Origin: CAZCDS01 sp964497585
GTDB taxonomy: Bacteria > Desulfobacterota > Desulfomonilia > Desulfomonilales > Desulfomonilaceae
DNA length: 64,000 nt
NCBI GenBank assembly: GCA_964497585.1
Contig: CAZCDS010000002.1
Span: 186,001-250,000, forward strand
Direction of reading: 5' to 3'
Part shown: positions 26,644 through 35,780 of the stretch, piece after piece
How positions within the stretch are numbered: the first letter of the stretch is position 1
How the letters are laid out: the number at the start of each line of letters is the position of its first letter
The notes under the pieces: generated by a model
What the model saw: only the letters and a program-made list of their open reading frames with translations
What the model was told of the DNA's origin: nothing
Databases searched by the model: none
Program-made: the position numbers and the translations under genes

Positions 26644-27366
26644 TCACCCCTCATGATTCACCGCTCTCTCCTGAATTCGGGAGATTTCCCGGATACCTTT
26701 CTTGGCCAGCCGCACAAGCGAGTTCATCCGCGCAAGGGAAAACGGCGCGCGTTCCGCGGTAGCTTGAACTTCCACGAGCCTACCCTGCCCCGTAATTACG
26801 ACGTTCATGTCCACGTCGGCGGCTGAATCCTCGTCATAATCGAGATCGAGCAGCAACTCGTTTCCGACCACTCCCACGCTGACCGCGGCGACTGAGTCTT
26901 TGAAAGGGTCAGACGCGAGCACGCCCTGGCTGACCATGGCGTTCATCGCTTCTTGGAGAGCCACCCAGGCGGCGGTTACAGAGGCCGTGCGGGTTCCGCC
27001 GTCGGCTTGGAGCACGTCACAATCCAGGGTAACCGTCCTCTCCCCGAAACCGGCCAGGTCGACTACACATCGGAGAGACCTTCCTATCATGCGCTGTATC
27101 TCCTGGGTCCGGCCACCGAGCCTCCCTCCGCGCTCTCGCGGCGTACGCGTGTGCGTGGATCGGGGAAGCATCGAATACTCGGCCGTTACCCAGCCCCTCC
27201 CCGAGTTCTTGAGGAAGGGGGGAACCCGATCCTCTACGGTGGCAGCGCACACGACCCTGGTGTTACCCGCCTCAATGAGGGCCGAGCCTTCGGCATGTCT
27301 CAGCACGCCCGACACGATCACCCAATGTCTCAGCTCATCGGCACGACGGTCTCCGTTTCGAATCAT
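26644..27366 (-). CDS. rph: Ribonuclease PH
   Basis: The 240-residue enzyme trims 3' ends of tRNA precursors by phosphorolysis. It begins MIRNGDRRADELR and shows the signature regions GNTRVVCAATVEDRVPPF, RGGRLGGRTQEIQRMIGRSLR, DCDVLQADGGTRTASVTAAW and DLDYDEDSAADVDMNVV, matching full-length RNase PH. ATG 27366 is chosen since GAGGA precedes it and the family starts here; an upstream in-frame start at 27414 is less likely. It is convergent with the TPR gene. Confidence 0.96.
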   Translation of the reverse strand: MIRNGDRRADELRHWVIVSGVLRHAEGSALIEAGNTRVVCAATVEDRVPPFLKNSGRGWVTAEYSMLPRSTHTRTPRERGGRLGGRTQEIQRMIGRSLRCVVDLAGFGERTVTLDCDVLQADGGTRTASVTAAWVALQEAMNAMVSQGVLASDPFKDSVAAVSVGVVGNELLLDLDYDEDSAADVDMNVVITGQGRLVEVQATAERAPFSLARMNSLVRLAKKGIREISRIQERAVNHEG

Positions 27367-27925
27367 GGACTGTCCTCGTCCGTATGGGTAGCAGAATTGG
27401 CTGGAGCTTACCATCTAGAGATAGTGGACTGTCAAGAGAACCGTCTCGTCACGGGCGACTCTCACTCATGCCGGCTCGGCGTCTGTGACATTGGGACGCG
27501 TGCAACGCCTAAGCGATGTCGGTTCCTGGATTGTTGCACCGCTCCAGGGGTCTGATCTCGGAATTTTGTACGCTTTGCGCCTGCAGTTTCCAGACAAGCT
27601 ACCCCCCAGAAAGGAGACGGAATTGACAATGACTTTATATTATAATAGGAACATCTTGATTTTTATTGATAAATGTGCTAGATGGGAGAGGAGGAAGGTA
27701 AGTGGGGCGTGCGTACGTGGTGGTGAGTGGCGCCTCCCGGAATCTCGTGAAAAGGCCCAAAACGCCTTGTTTTAGTGGCGATCGCTCGACGAGGAACCGG
27801 ATACAGGGCGTGCATCACGCGTTTGCGGAGAGGGCCCGGCGACGAGGCGTCTGTTCGTCCCGGGTCCTGCCTTGCCTTGGGGTCGACGCGAACGACCACG
27901 CACTTCGAGCAGGAGGAATATTGTC
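27367..27925. other. Gene-poor stretch upstream of cvpA
   Basis: About 560 bases. An A/T-rich island near 27620-27675 contains AAGGAGA followed by TTGACAATG, which could start a 48-50-residue peptide, but its sequence looks random. TTGACA and TATAAT boxes there are only 12 bp apart, too close for a normal promoter. No confident feature. Confidence 0.4.
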
Positions 27926-28612
27926 ATGCAACTCATTGAGGGCTACAATCTCATCGATTTGTTCGTTGCCGGCGTAATCTTGATCGGCTTCCTCCTGGGG
28001 ATCTGGAAAGGATTCGTACGGTCACTCACCGCGCTGGCAAGCCTTGTTCTTGGGGTGCTCCTTGCTCTGAAGTACTACCACCGTGTTGAGCCCTACCTTG
28101 GTAAGATCTCATCGCTGGACCCGCACATCTCGATGATACTTTCCATGGTCATCGTGTTCATAGCTGTCCAAATAGTTTTCGTTGCCATCCGGCGGCTGCT
28201 CGACGCGCTGGTCGATCTGACCAACCTGAGTTGGCTCGACCGTATTCTCGGCGCGATAATGGGTCTAGCCGCCGGACTTCTCGTTGCCGGGGCCGCGGTT
28301 GAGGTGATGCTGACTGGAATTCCCGAATGGCCTGTAATCAAGCAATCCAAACTCGTTCCCCCGGTGCACGAACTGAGTCAGAAGGCGTTGAGCTTTGCAC
28401 CGCAAAGCGCGCGCGACCATCTGCAAGCTTTGACCAAGAGATGGAAGGGTATTACGGAAACCACAACACCCAAGACTCGGGGAAAGGCAGCTCCTAAGGC
28501 CCAGCCCAAGGCAGTTCCCGAGGCCCCTCACAGGGCCGCGCCCGAAACCACCGGACCTAAGGTAACGCCCTGGAAGACCACTCCCCCAAGTGCTCCGCCT
28601 GCACCGCGTTAA
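27926..28612 (+). CDS. CvpA-family membrane protein
   Basis: The 228-residue protein has four transmembrane helices in the first 155 residues, with the CvpA features LIDLFVAGVILIGFLLGIWKG and FVRSLTALASL near the start and RILGAIMGLAAGLLVA later. The C-terminal 75 residues are Pro/Ala/Lys-rich and probably cytoplasmic or disordered. CvpA relatives are linked to colicin V production and to envelope stress resistance; the exact role is unknown. ATG 27926 follows AGGAGGAA. The LysM lipoprotein gene lies about 50 bp downstream on the same strand, suggesting an operon. Confidence 0.85.
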   Translation: MQLIEGYNLIDLFVAGVILIGFLLGIWKGFVRSLTALASLVLGVLLALKYYHRVEPYLGKISSLDPHISMILSMVIVFIAVQIVFVAIRRLLDALVDLTNLSWLDRILGAIMGLAAGLLVAGAAVEVMLTGIPEWPVIKQSKLVPPVHELSQKALSFAPQSARDHLQALTKRWKGITETTTPKTRGKAAPKAQPKAVPEAPHRAAPETTGPKVTPWKTTPPSAPPAPR

Positions 28613-28664
28613 GGAGAGGCATGTTCAGGTTTGACTGTCCCGAGGGCCAGTCCAGGAGGATCTG

Positions 28665-29567
28665 ATGAAACGATCTTGCACCATACTGTCGGGCGTCCTG
28701 ATTCTCGGGCTCATCGCTGGGTGCACCTATTTCCAGCCAAAAGACGAACCGCCCCCCCTGCCTCCCATCGAGGAGACTAAGCCGCCTTTGAAGATGCAGG
28801 GGAGTCTGTTCAAGTCCTTTCCCTGGGACGAATTGCCCAAGCCACTCAAGGACGGGAGCGATCCCGACACCTTCATGTACACGGTGAAAAAGGGTGAGAC
28901 CCTCGAGGACGTCGCGGAGAAGAATATGGGAGATCCTGCACTGGCTACAGGCCTGGCGTCGTACAACGGACTCTCCTCCCCCAGGAATGTTCCCGAGGGT
29001 GAGAAGATCGTAATTCCGTTTCCGATCATTGGAGTCAGCAGCCAGATTCTCGTCAAACGCAAGGGCAGCAAGGAATTCTCAGGACCGAAACCTTTCGACA
29101 CCGAATTGAGCAAAGGCGATGAATACAGACTCCGCTTCGAGACGAACGTGAACGGGTATCTCTATGTTTTCCGGCAAGGGCCGAAGCAAACAACCATGCT
29201 CTTCCCCACGCCGCCGCCGAAGCCCAGGCGACGGGCCAAGCCCAGGCGCGGGAGAGCAGCGCCGGCTCCGCCTCCTCGAGCTGAAAAGGTGACCGCTCAT
29301 GAACCGGTCCTCATTCCGTCGGGAAAAAGCGGGTACAAGTACGATCCCAAGAGGGTCGGTGATCGACTCTATGTCTTCCTCTCTCTGAGGAAAATCCCGG
29401 AACTGGAAGACCTCAAAGAGAAGAAGAAAATCGCGGTGGAGGACATCCAGGACGTTATGCATCGCATAAAGATCGGCGACATCTATTCCGACGAAGCTCC
29501 CTACACGCTGCTCCGCATCGCGGATCCCACTGAGATATTGGGATTCTCGCTGACGCTGAAGGGATAG
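28665..29567 (+). CDS. LysM lipoprotein with DUF4384-like region
   Basis: The 300-residue product is a predicted lipoprotein: the signal peptide ends in LIAGC (Cys20). A LysM domain (about residues 69-117; YTVKKGETLEDVAEKNMGD and so on) should bind peptidoglycan. It is followed by a region like DUF4384 (about 145-235; GDEYRLRFETNVNGYLYVF) interrupted by a Pro/Arg-rich segment. The role of DUF4384 is unclear. ATG 28665 follows AGGAGG. It lies just after the cvpA-like gene and before tRNA-Ala, which has its own promoter. Confidence 0.85.
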   Translation: MKRSCTILSGVLILGLIAGCTYFQPKDEPPPLPPIEETKPPLKMQGSLFKSFPWDELPKPLKDGSDPDTFMYTVKKGETLEDVAEKNMGDPALATGLASYNGLSSPRNVPEGEKIVIPFPIIGVSSQILVKRKGSKEFSGPKPFDTELSKGDEYRLRFETNVNGYLYVFRQGPKQTTMLFPTPPPKPRRRAKPRRGRAAPAPPPRAEKVTAHEPVLIPSGKSGYKYDPKRVGDRLYVFLSLRKIPELEDLKEKKKIAVEDIQDVMHRIKIGDIYSDEAPYTLLRIADPTEILGFSLTLKG

Positions 29568-29578
29568 GGCAAAAGTAT

Positions 29579-29608
29579 TTGACTCTGGCTGAAAGCCGGT
29601 CCTATAAT
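29579..29608 (+). promoter_or_regulatory. Sigma-70 promoter of tRNA-Ala
   Basis: TTGACT (29579-29584) and a perfect TATAAT (29603-29608) with an 18-bp spacer. The tRNA 5' end is 11 bp past the -10 box. Confidence 0.85.
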
Positions 29609-29618
29609 AAAGGTCCTC

Positions 29619-29694
<76 letters not shown>

Positions 29695-29711
29695 CGAATT
29701 ACCTGGAATTA

Positions 29712-29751
29712 CCGCCGACTTGAGTTGATCGCTCTCGGCGGTTTTTCTTTT
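29712..29751 (+). terminator. Intrinsic terminator after tRNA-Ala
   Basis: CCGCCGA (29712-29718) pairs with TCGGCGG (29735-29741), followed by TTTTTCTTTTT. It ends 57 bases after the tRNA. Confidence 0.82.
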
Positions 29752-30863
29752 CCAGAAACACGATTGTGTCAGAACTGTGTCTTTCGTCTCTGCACACCCG
29801 ATTGGAATACTCGATCAACTTCGCAATCCCGGTGCCGAATAATGGGTGGTCATGCTTCGACCCGACTTGTGTCCCAGCAAGTCCTTTCGGTCCTCTTCGC
29901 AGGCGTCGGCCGTACGTAAGCGTCGTGGTCTGTAGGTGTGTTTCAAGCCATGAATGCGCGCCTACGGCCGCCCTGCCTGGAGTCTTGCTCTTTTCCACAC
30001 AGATCTGCACGTCTTCTTCAGCGGATTTCCCTCGCATGTGAACACGAATTCCGGTTGGCCTCCCCTTACCTCACCTACGATCTCCTGAGCCGGTCGGTTA
30101 AACACCACTACCCGGTGTGCGCGGGTCTTCACCATGGGGAGAGGGATCACAAAGACCGATGAATATAAGTCCGGATAGGGCATATCCCATTCCCATCTGA
30201 GCGCACAGATTTCGCCTTAGCAGCAGCCGATGTTAACGTCAAAGAGAGCCATTGGCTTCAGTTTCATCTCAGCGGTCGGAGCCGCCTTACGGTTGGGTCC
30301 TGAGGCGCCTTAATGTGATGATGCGTACGTAAGGGCATCTGGGGCAATCGCTGTATCTCATTTTCTGCATTCCGCGCGTTCCGGCCCGCAATATCTTGTT
30401 CCGCACACACGATCAGGCACTCATCGCCCCCGCTCCGTGATGCCGGCAAGCCGCTTCTCATGTGCTCGGCATCCCATCCGGTTATCGTTGAGCTCCCTCA
30501 TGATAGGCCTGCATCTTCGCCCTTCATGACTGGTGACCGAGATCGCCTCAGAAATCAGGTTTGGTGTACTCGAACTCTGCATTTCTTAATACAGTACGTT
30601 ATATAAAATAAATAACTTATTGTCTTATCACAGAAAACATTGTAGAGGATGGGATGAGAGGAAGCTGCACCTCTTGTCGGGGAACGGTCCTCACGGCCGG
30701 AAGGGTGCTTACGTATCCGACGGTCCGTACTGCTGCACAACTCACCCTTTATGGTTGAGTCGCGCAGCAAACCGGTGCCTCCTCGCGCTTCCGCTTCCAC
30801 AGCGGTTCCAGTTTCGTGAACCTGCCACGGCCTTCTAAGGGTTGTGGCGATCAAGAGGGGATC
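29752..30863. other. 1.1-kb gene-free stretch before RND pump
   Basis: All open frames here are short, poorly started and lack protein-like composition. An A/T-rich patch at 30590-30640 contains GTTAT-ATAAAATAA-ATAAC (30598-30616), a possible promoter or operator region for the downstream transporter. It could be a decayed gene remnant, since it follows a tRNA, but I recognise no domain. Confidence 0.4.
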
Positions 30864-33800
30864 ATGTCACTTGCTGATAAATACAACCTTGGATTGACCG
30901 GCAGGATTGTCGAAGCGTCACTCACTTCAAAGCTTCCCGTAATCTTCATCATCCTGGCGCTCCTCTGTGGAGTCACAGCACTCCTATTCACCCCGCGGGA
31001 AGAGGACCCCCAGATCGTCGTGCCTATGATTGACGTCATTATCGATTTTCCGGGAGCTTCCGCGAAGGAGGTGGAGAATCTCGTCACGATCAATCTCGAG
31101 CGCAGACTCTGGGAGATAGACGGCGTGGAATACGTCTATTCCGAGTCACAAGAAGGGAGCGCAGTGGTCACGGCCCGCTTCTACGTGGGACAGGACCGCG
31201 TTGCCAGCCTGGAAAAGACGCAAAGCAAGATCATGTCCTATATCGACAAGGTCCCTCCAGGGGTCAAAGGATGGATAGTCAAGCCTCGCGAGATCGATGA
31301 CGTCCCCATTGTGACACTCACGCTGTACAGCGCTGATTATTCTGACTATCAACTGAAACGGGTAGCTCAGGAGATCGTCCACAGAGTCCAAAGCATAGCG
31401 GAAGCGGGAAGGGCGTACATCGTAGGCGGCCGCAATCGACAGATACGAGCTCTTCTGAATCCAGACATGATGGCCGCCCGCCACGTGACCGCCTTGGACA
31501 TCTCCAGAGCCCTAAAATCCTCAGACGTCAATGTCCGTGCCGGTTCCATGGATGTGAAAAACCACAACATACTCGTCGATGCAGGGCCGTTTATCAAGTC
31601 GGTGCAGGAAGTGAAGGACGTCGTCGTCGGCGTGTATAAGGGGAACACCGTCCATTTGTCGGACGTGGCCCAAGTCATCGACGGACCCGAGGTGGTGCAG
31701 TCTTACACGAGGCTGACTTTCGGTCCGGCGGCCGCCAAGAAAGGTTCCGACCGCGGTAGCGCTTTGGGGCGGCCTGGAAAGTCCTATCCCCAGGTCACGG
31801 TAGCCGTGGCAAAGCGGAGGGGCTCCAACGCGGTCGCTGTAGCCGACGAGATACTCAGACGCCTGGATACGCTAAGAAACGACGTTATTCCCGCGGACAT
31901 GAATGTGCTGGTGACGAGGAACTATGGAAAAACGGCCAACGACAAGGTGAATGAACTGATTCAACACCTCGGAATAGCCGTGATCAGTATCGTTGCGCTG
32001 CTGACCCTCGCTCTCGGTTGGCGAGAAGCCACCATAACGGCACTGGCCGTACCCATCACCCTGGCCGTGACCCTGCTGGCCAACATGCTCGTCGGGTATT
32101 CGATCAACCGCGTCACCCTATTCGCGCTGATACTCTCGCTCGGACTTCTGGTGGACGATCCCATCGTGGATGTGGAGAACATTCATCGGCACTTCCGCCT
32201 CCGGACTCATCCTCCGTTGGATGCAACCATTCTCGCGGTCCACGAAGTCATGCCGCCCACCATAATGGCCACTTTGGCCGTCATCGTTTCCTTTCTTCCG
32301 CTGTTCTTCATAACCGGAATGATGGGACCCTACATGCGTCCCTTGGCGTTCAATGTGCCCGTTGCGGTCACCGTTTCCCTGATCGTGGCGTTCGTCATCA
32401 CGCCGTGGATCACTTTCCGTGCACTCAGGAGGACACGGGAGAAACCCGGAGAGCCGTACGATCTTCGATCCGGATCGGTCTACAAAACGTACGAACGACT
32501 GATAACACCGTTCCTCGAAAGCAGAAAGAAGAGCTATGCATTTCTTGGAGGGATTGTTCTGGCGCTTGTCGGATGCGTCTGCCTCCTGCTGTTCAATGCC
32601 ATACCCCTGAAGATGCTCCCCTTTGACAACAAGAATGACTTCCTGATCGTATTGCGCACGCCGGAAGGGACCACTCTGGAGACGACATCCGCGTGCGCGG
32701 CAGACCTCGCCGAATATCTCACCACCGTGAACGAGGTCACCAATGTAGAGTCGTACGTAGGGATACCTGCGCCCATCGACTTCAATGGACTGGTGAGGCA
32801 TTACTATCTTCTCAAAGGGGATAATCAAGCTCAGATCAGGGTAAATCTGGTGGACAAGAAAGATCGGGTGTATCAGAGCCACGCGGTGGCGCTTAGACTG
32901 AGGCCCGATATCGTCAGAATCGGCCACTCGTACGGTGCCATCGTCAAGATTGTAGAGGTCCCGCCGGGTCCACCGGTACTCTCGACCTTGGTGGCGGAGG
33001 TCTATCCTCCTCCCGAAGCGTCTTATGCGGATCTCATCAAGCAGGCACAAAAGGTAAAGAAGATGATGCAGCACACCAATCTCGTGGTCGATGCGGACGA
33101 TTCCGTGGAGGCGCCCCAGACAAAACTGTTGTTTGCGGTCGATCGAGAGAAAGCCGGACTGGGAGGAGTAACCGAAGCTGATATTGCAGAATCCGCCAAG
33201 ATCCTTCTCGGCGGAGAATCACCTGCCACTGTCCACATCGACGGCGAGCGGACTCCTCTGGAAATCAATATTCGGCTCCCCAGGTCCATGCGATCCCGTC
33301 TGGAGGATATGGGACCGATAAGACTCAAATCTTCCAGCGGTTCCCTGGTCCCTTTCAACGAGCTCGGACAAATAGAACGAGGAGTGATCGATCAGACCAT
33401 CTACAGAAAGGATTTGGAGCGGGTCGTGTTCGTTACCGCGGACATGGCCGGGCGCAGCCCCGTGAACGCAATATTTGACCTGATGGCTGAACTCAAGAAG
33501 AATCCTCTTCCTCACGGGTACAAGGTAAACCTGGCCGGCGAAGGTGAATGGAAGATCACCCTCGACGTCTTTCGAGATCTTGGGCTCGGATTTCTGGCCG
33601 CGCTGGTCCTCATTTACATTCTGCTCGTTCAACAGACCCAATCCTTCGGCATTCCTTTGGTGATCATGGCCGCGATACCGCTGACCATGATTGGAATCGG
33701 ACCCGGTTTCGCACTACTAAACGTGCTGGCCGCCCAAAAGGTGGGGAATTATCCGGATCCGATCTTTTTCACTGCCACCGCGATGATCGGCATGATAGCC

Positions 33801-34100
33801 TTGGCAGGTATTGTCGTGAGGAATTCCATTCTTCTCATCGACTTCATTCATGTGCGGACCCGAGTCGGGACGCCTCTGAAACAGGCTATCGTAGAGTCCG
33901 GGGCCATCAGGCTCCGGCCCATAGTCCTGACCGCAGGAGCAGCGGTATTCGGTGCCTGGGTCATTACCCTGGATCCGGTCTTTTCCGGATTGGCGTGGTC
34001 ATTCATCTTCGGGATCTTCGCGTCCACCGCGTTTACGCTCCTCGTTGTACCGATGATTTATTATCTCATGTACGTCAGGAAGGAGCAGGTCCGGGAATGA
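30864..34100 (+). CDS. RND-family efflux transporter permease (AcrB/HAE1-like)
   Basis: The 1078-residue inner-membrane protein is a resistance-nodulation-division pump using proton motive force. Visible are the first helix (about 25-45), the porter-domain start FPGASAKEVENLVTINLERRL, and the proton-relay helix with LGLLVDDPIVDVENIHRHF (Asp pair). The other central and C-terminal helices and a duplicated periplasmic region are also present. ATG 30864 (AGAGGGG upstream) is preferred to the longer frame. An adaptor gene follows after about 190 bp, but no outer-membrane factor is nearby, so it may borrow one from elsewhere. The substrate cannot be inferred. Confidence 0.93.
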   Translation: MSLADKYNLGLTGRIVEASLTSKLPVIFIILALLCGVTALLFTPREEDPQIVVPMIDVIIDFPGASAKEVENLVTINLERRLWEIDGVEYVYSESQEGSAVVTARFYVGQDRVASLEKTQSKIMSYIDKVPPGVKGWIVKPREIDDVPIVTLTLYSADYSDYQLKRVAQEIVHRVQSIAEAGRAYIVGGRNRQIRALLNPDMMAARHVTALDISRALKSSDVNVRAGSMDVKNHNILVDAGPFIKSVQEVKDVVVGVYKGNTVHLSDVAQVIDGPEVVQSYTRLTFGPAAAKKGSDRGSALGRPGKSYPQVTVAVAKRRGSNAVAVADEILRRLDTLRNDVIPADMNVLVTRNYGKTANDKVNELIQHLGIAVISIVALLTLALGWREATITALAVPITLAVTLLANMLVGYSINRVTLFALILSLGLLVDDPIVDVENIHRHFRLRTHPPLDATILAVHEVMPPTIMATLAVIVSFLPLFFITGMMGPYMRPLAFNVPVAVTVSLIVAFVITPWITFRALRRTREKPGEPYDLRSGSVYKTYERLITPFLESRKKSYAFLGGIVLALVGCVCLLLFNAIPLKMLPFDNKNDFLIVLRTPEGTTLETTSACAADLAEYLTTVNEVTNVESYVGIPAPIDFNGLVRHYYLLKGDNQAQIRVNLVDKKDRVYQSHAVALRLRPDIVRIGHSYGAIVKIVEVPPGPPVLSTLVAEVYPPPEASYADLIKQAQKVKKMMQHTNLVVDADDSVEAPQTKLLFAVDREKAGLGGVTEADIAESAKILLGGESPATVHIDGERTPLEINIRLPRSMRSRLEDMGPIRLKSSSGSLVPFNELGQIERGVIDQTIYRKDLERVVFVTADMAGRSPVNAIFDLMAELKKNPLPHGYKVNLAGEGEWKITLDVFRDLGLGFLAALVLIYILLVQQTQSFGIPLVIMAAIPLTMIGIGPGFALLNVLAAQKVGNYPDPIFFTATAMIGMIALAGIVVRNSILLIDFIHVRTRVGTPLKQAIVESGAIRLRPIVLTAGAAVFGAWVITLDPVFSGLAWSFIFGIFASTAFTLLVVPMIYYLMYVRKEQVRE

Positions 34101-34291
34101 ACGCTACACCAGTCAGGACCCGGCGTGTAGTTGCAGAAGTCCTCACTACCGCGCGGTGACAGGTGCTTGACAACGCTTTCGTGCGGTAACAAAAATATAA
34201 CGATGCAAGGAGCGAAGAACCGTAATGGGTAAGGGATCCGTGCTTTCTCCGGACATTCGGTCCGGCCGGCATTGATACCAGAGGAGCGTGC

Positions 34292-35344
34292 ATGGACAAG
34301 AAGAAGCTGGCCATGGCAGTAGGCTTTCTGGCAGGGCTGATCGTGCTGTTCGTGTGGATGCAGGGCGGATTCCGTTCGAAAATTGAAGGCGGCACCATCA
34401 GTCGCCCGAAAAGCCGGCTGTCGGGAATAAAAACGGTACCGGCCAAGATGGTACGCGAAATGGGGAACGTAACAGTCTCCGGTACCGTGCAGGCGCGCCG
34501 ATCTGCGGATGTGTCGTCACGCATCTCCGGTTATGTCATGGCTCTGAAAGTTCACGAGGGCGATCATGTGAACAAAGGAGAAGAACTGCTCCGGATCGAT
34601 ACCAAGGCCCTCAAAGAACAAGTGGACCGTGCACAAGGAGCACTTGAAAAGGCAATGGCAAACCGTGCCAATGCGGAACGTAACTACCACAGGTATGAGG
34701 ATCTGCTTCGAGAGAAGGCCGTTTCGGTGCAGGCGTTCGACGACATCCAGACGACCTACAACGTGGCAAAGGCTGCTGCTGAACAGAGTCGGGCGTCTCT
34801 GGACCAAGCCCGAACTCAACTGCGGTACGGAATCGTTAGATCCCCGTTCGATGGAATTGTCTCCAAAAGGGTGGTGAACCTAGGAGACCTCGCCGAACCG
34901 GGCCGGACCCTGTTGACCGTGTACAAGCCGGACACCCTTGAACTGGTAGCCGCAGCGGCAGAGCAGTACGCACCGTATCTTCACGCGAAAACCCGGGTTA
35001 CCGTGGACATCCCGTCACTCCACCTCAAGCGAAGCTCTTTCATCAGGGAAGTCGTGCCTCAAAGAAACCCAGAGGCCAGAACGGTCACGGTCAAAGCACC
35101 ACTCCCGCATGCGAAAGGTCTGATGCCAGGGACCTACGGGACGCTCACGTTCGCCACTCGACACACTGAGGCGTTGGTTATCCCCGCCAAAGCGGTCGTG
35201 GTCACAGGACAATTGCACAGCATCAGGGTGCTCAAGCAGGGTGTTGTGGAGTCCCGTAACGTCAAGATCGGCCGTGATCTTGGAAACAATGAAGTGGAGG
35301 TCCTTTCGGGCCTCAATCCCGGTGAGAAGGTCGTGATCGAGTGA
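34292..35344 (+). CDS. RND efflux periplasmic adaptor subunit
   Basis: The 350-residue membrane-fusion protein has an N-terminal membrane anchor (about residues 7-24), a lipoyl-like half (GYVMALKVHEGDHVNKGEELLRID), a coiled-coil hairpin (about 110-165), and the second lipoyl half with RSPFDGIVSKRVVNLGD. A beta-barrel and membrane-proximal domain ends the chain. It links the RND permease to an outer-membrane channel. ATG 34292 follows GAGGAG. It is unusual that the adaptor comes after the permease and that a gap separates them. Confidence 0.92.
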   Translation: MDKKKLAMAVGFLAGLIVLFVWMQGGFRSKIEGGTISRPKSRLSGIKTVPAKMVREMGNVTVSGTVQARRSADVSSRISGYVMALKVHEGDHVNKGEELLRIDTKALKEQVDRAQGALEKAMANRANAERNYHRYEDLLREKAVSVQAFDDIQTTYNVAKAAAEQSRASLDQARTQLRYGIVRSPFDGIVSKRVVNLGDLAEPGRTLLTVYKPDTLELVAAAAEQYAPYLHAKTRVTVDIPSLHLKRSSFIREVVPQRNPEARTVTVKAPLPHAKGLMPGTYGTLTFATRHTEALVIPAKAVVVTGQLHSIRVLKQGVVESRNVKIGRDLGNNEVEVLSGLNPGEKVVIE

Positions 35345-35780
35345 GCCCGCGGCCCACTGCTCCAGCCCTCAGGTATCCTTTGCATTCAAGATTCATACAT
35401 CGCGAGGTGCCGTTCCTGACACCACCGGAATAGGGAATCGGGCCTGCCTGAACTCCCTTGCAATCTCGCGGTGCTCGGAGCAAGAGTCGAACTCGCACAA
35501 CCAAAGGGCGGTAGATCTCGAGTCCAAGGATAGACTTTCTTCAACGGCTTGCACCGATACAGGTCTTTGTTAGTCACTTTGAAGGACCGCCTGTATTTCC
35601 TCTCACATTTCCAACCGTCCGATTAGCAGCCGCTGACCCGGCGGTCTTTCTTTTCGGGGAACTCCATAGTGTGAGTTTCCCGTCTTTCATCCCGATAAGC
35701 TCTGTTGGAGTGCTCGAACAGGCAGGCGATCTCCGGGGCGGAACCGCTGGTTGTCGTGTACCGCGCCAACGAGGGGCACT
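35345..35780. other. Intergenic stretch between adaptor and dnaE
   Basis: About 435 bases between convergent genes, with no supportable gene. Read on the minus strand, 35465-35500 resembles a tRNA T-arm (GCGAGTTCGACTCTTGC), but no complete tRNA can be folded. GACCGCC (35584) and GGCGGTC (35640) are complementary but far apart, followed by TTTCTTTT. Confidence 0.4.

Noticed and set aside
27622..27775. Small peptide with AAGGAGA upstream
   Set aside because: The start context is good but the sequence looks random and is A/T-driven at the start; no supporting context.
32118..33074. 318-codon open frame antisense to the RND permease
   Set aside because: Shadow of a well-supported transporter gene.
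35461..35560. tRNA-like or tmRNA-like 3' fragment on the minus strand
   Set aside because: A T-arm-like hairpin is present, but no matching acceptor 5' half, D-arm or ACCA end can be found.
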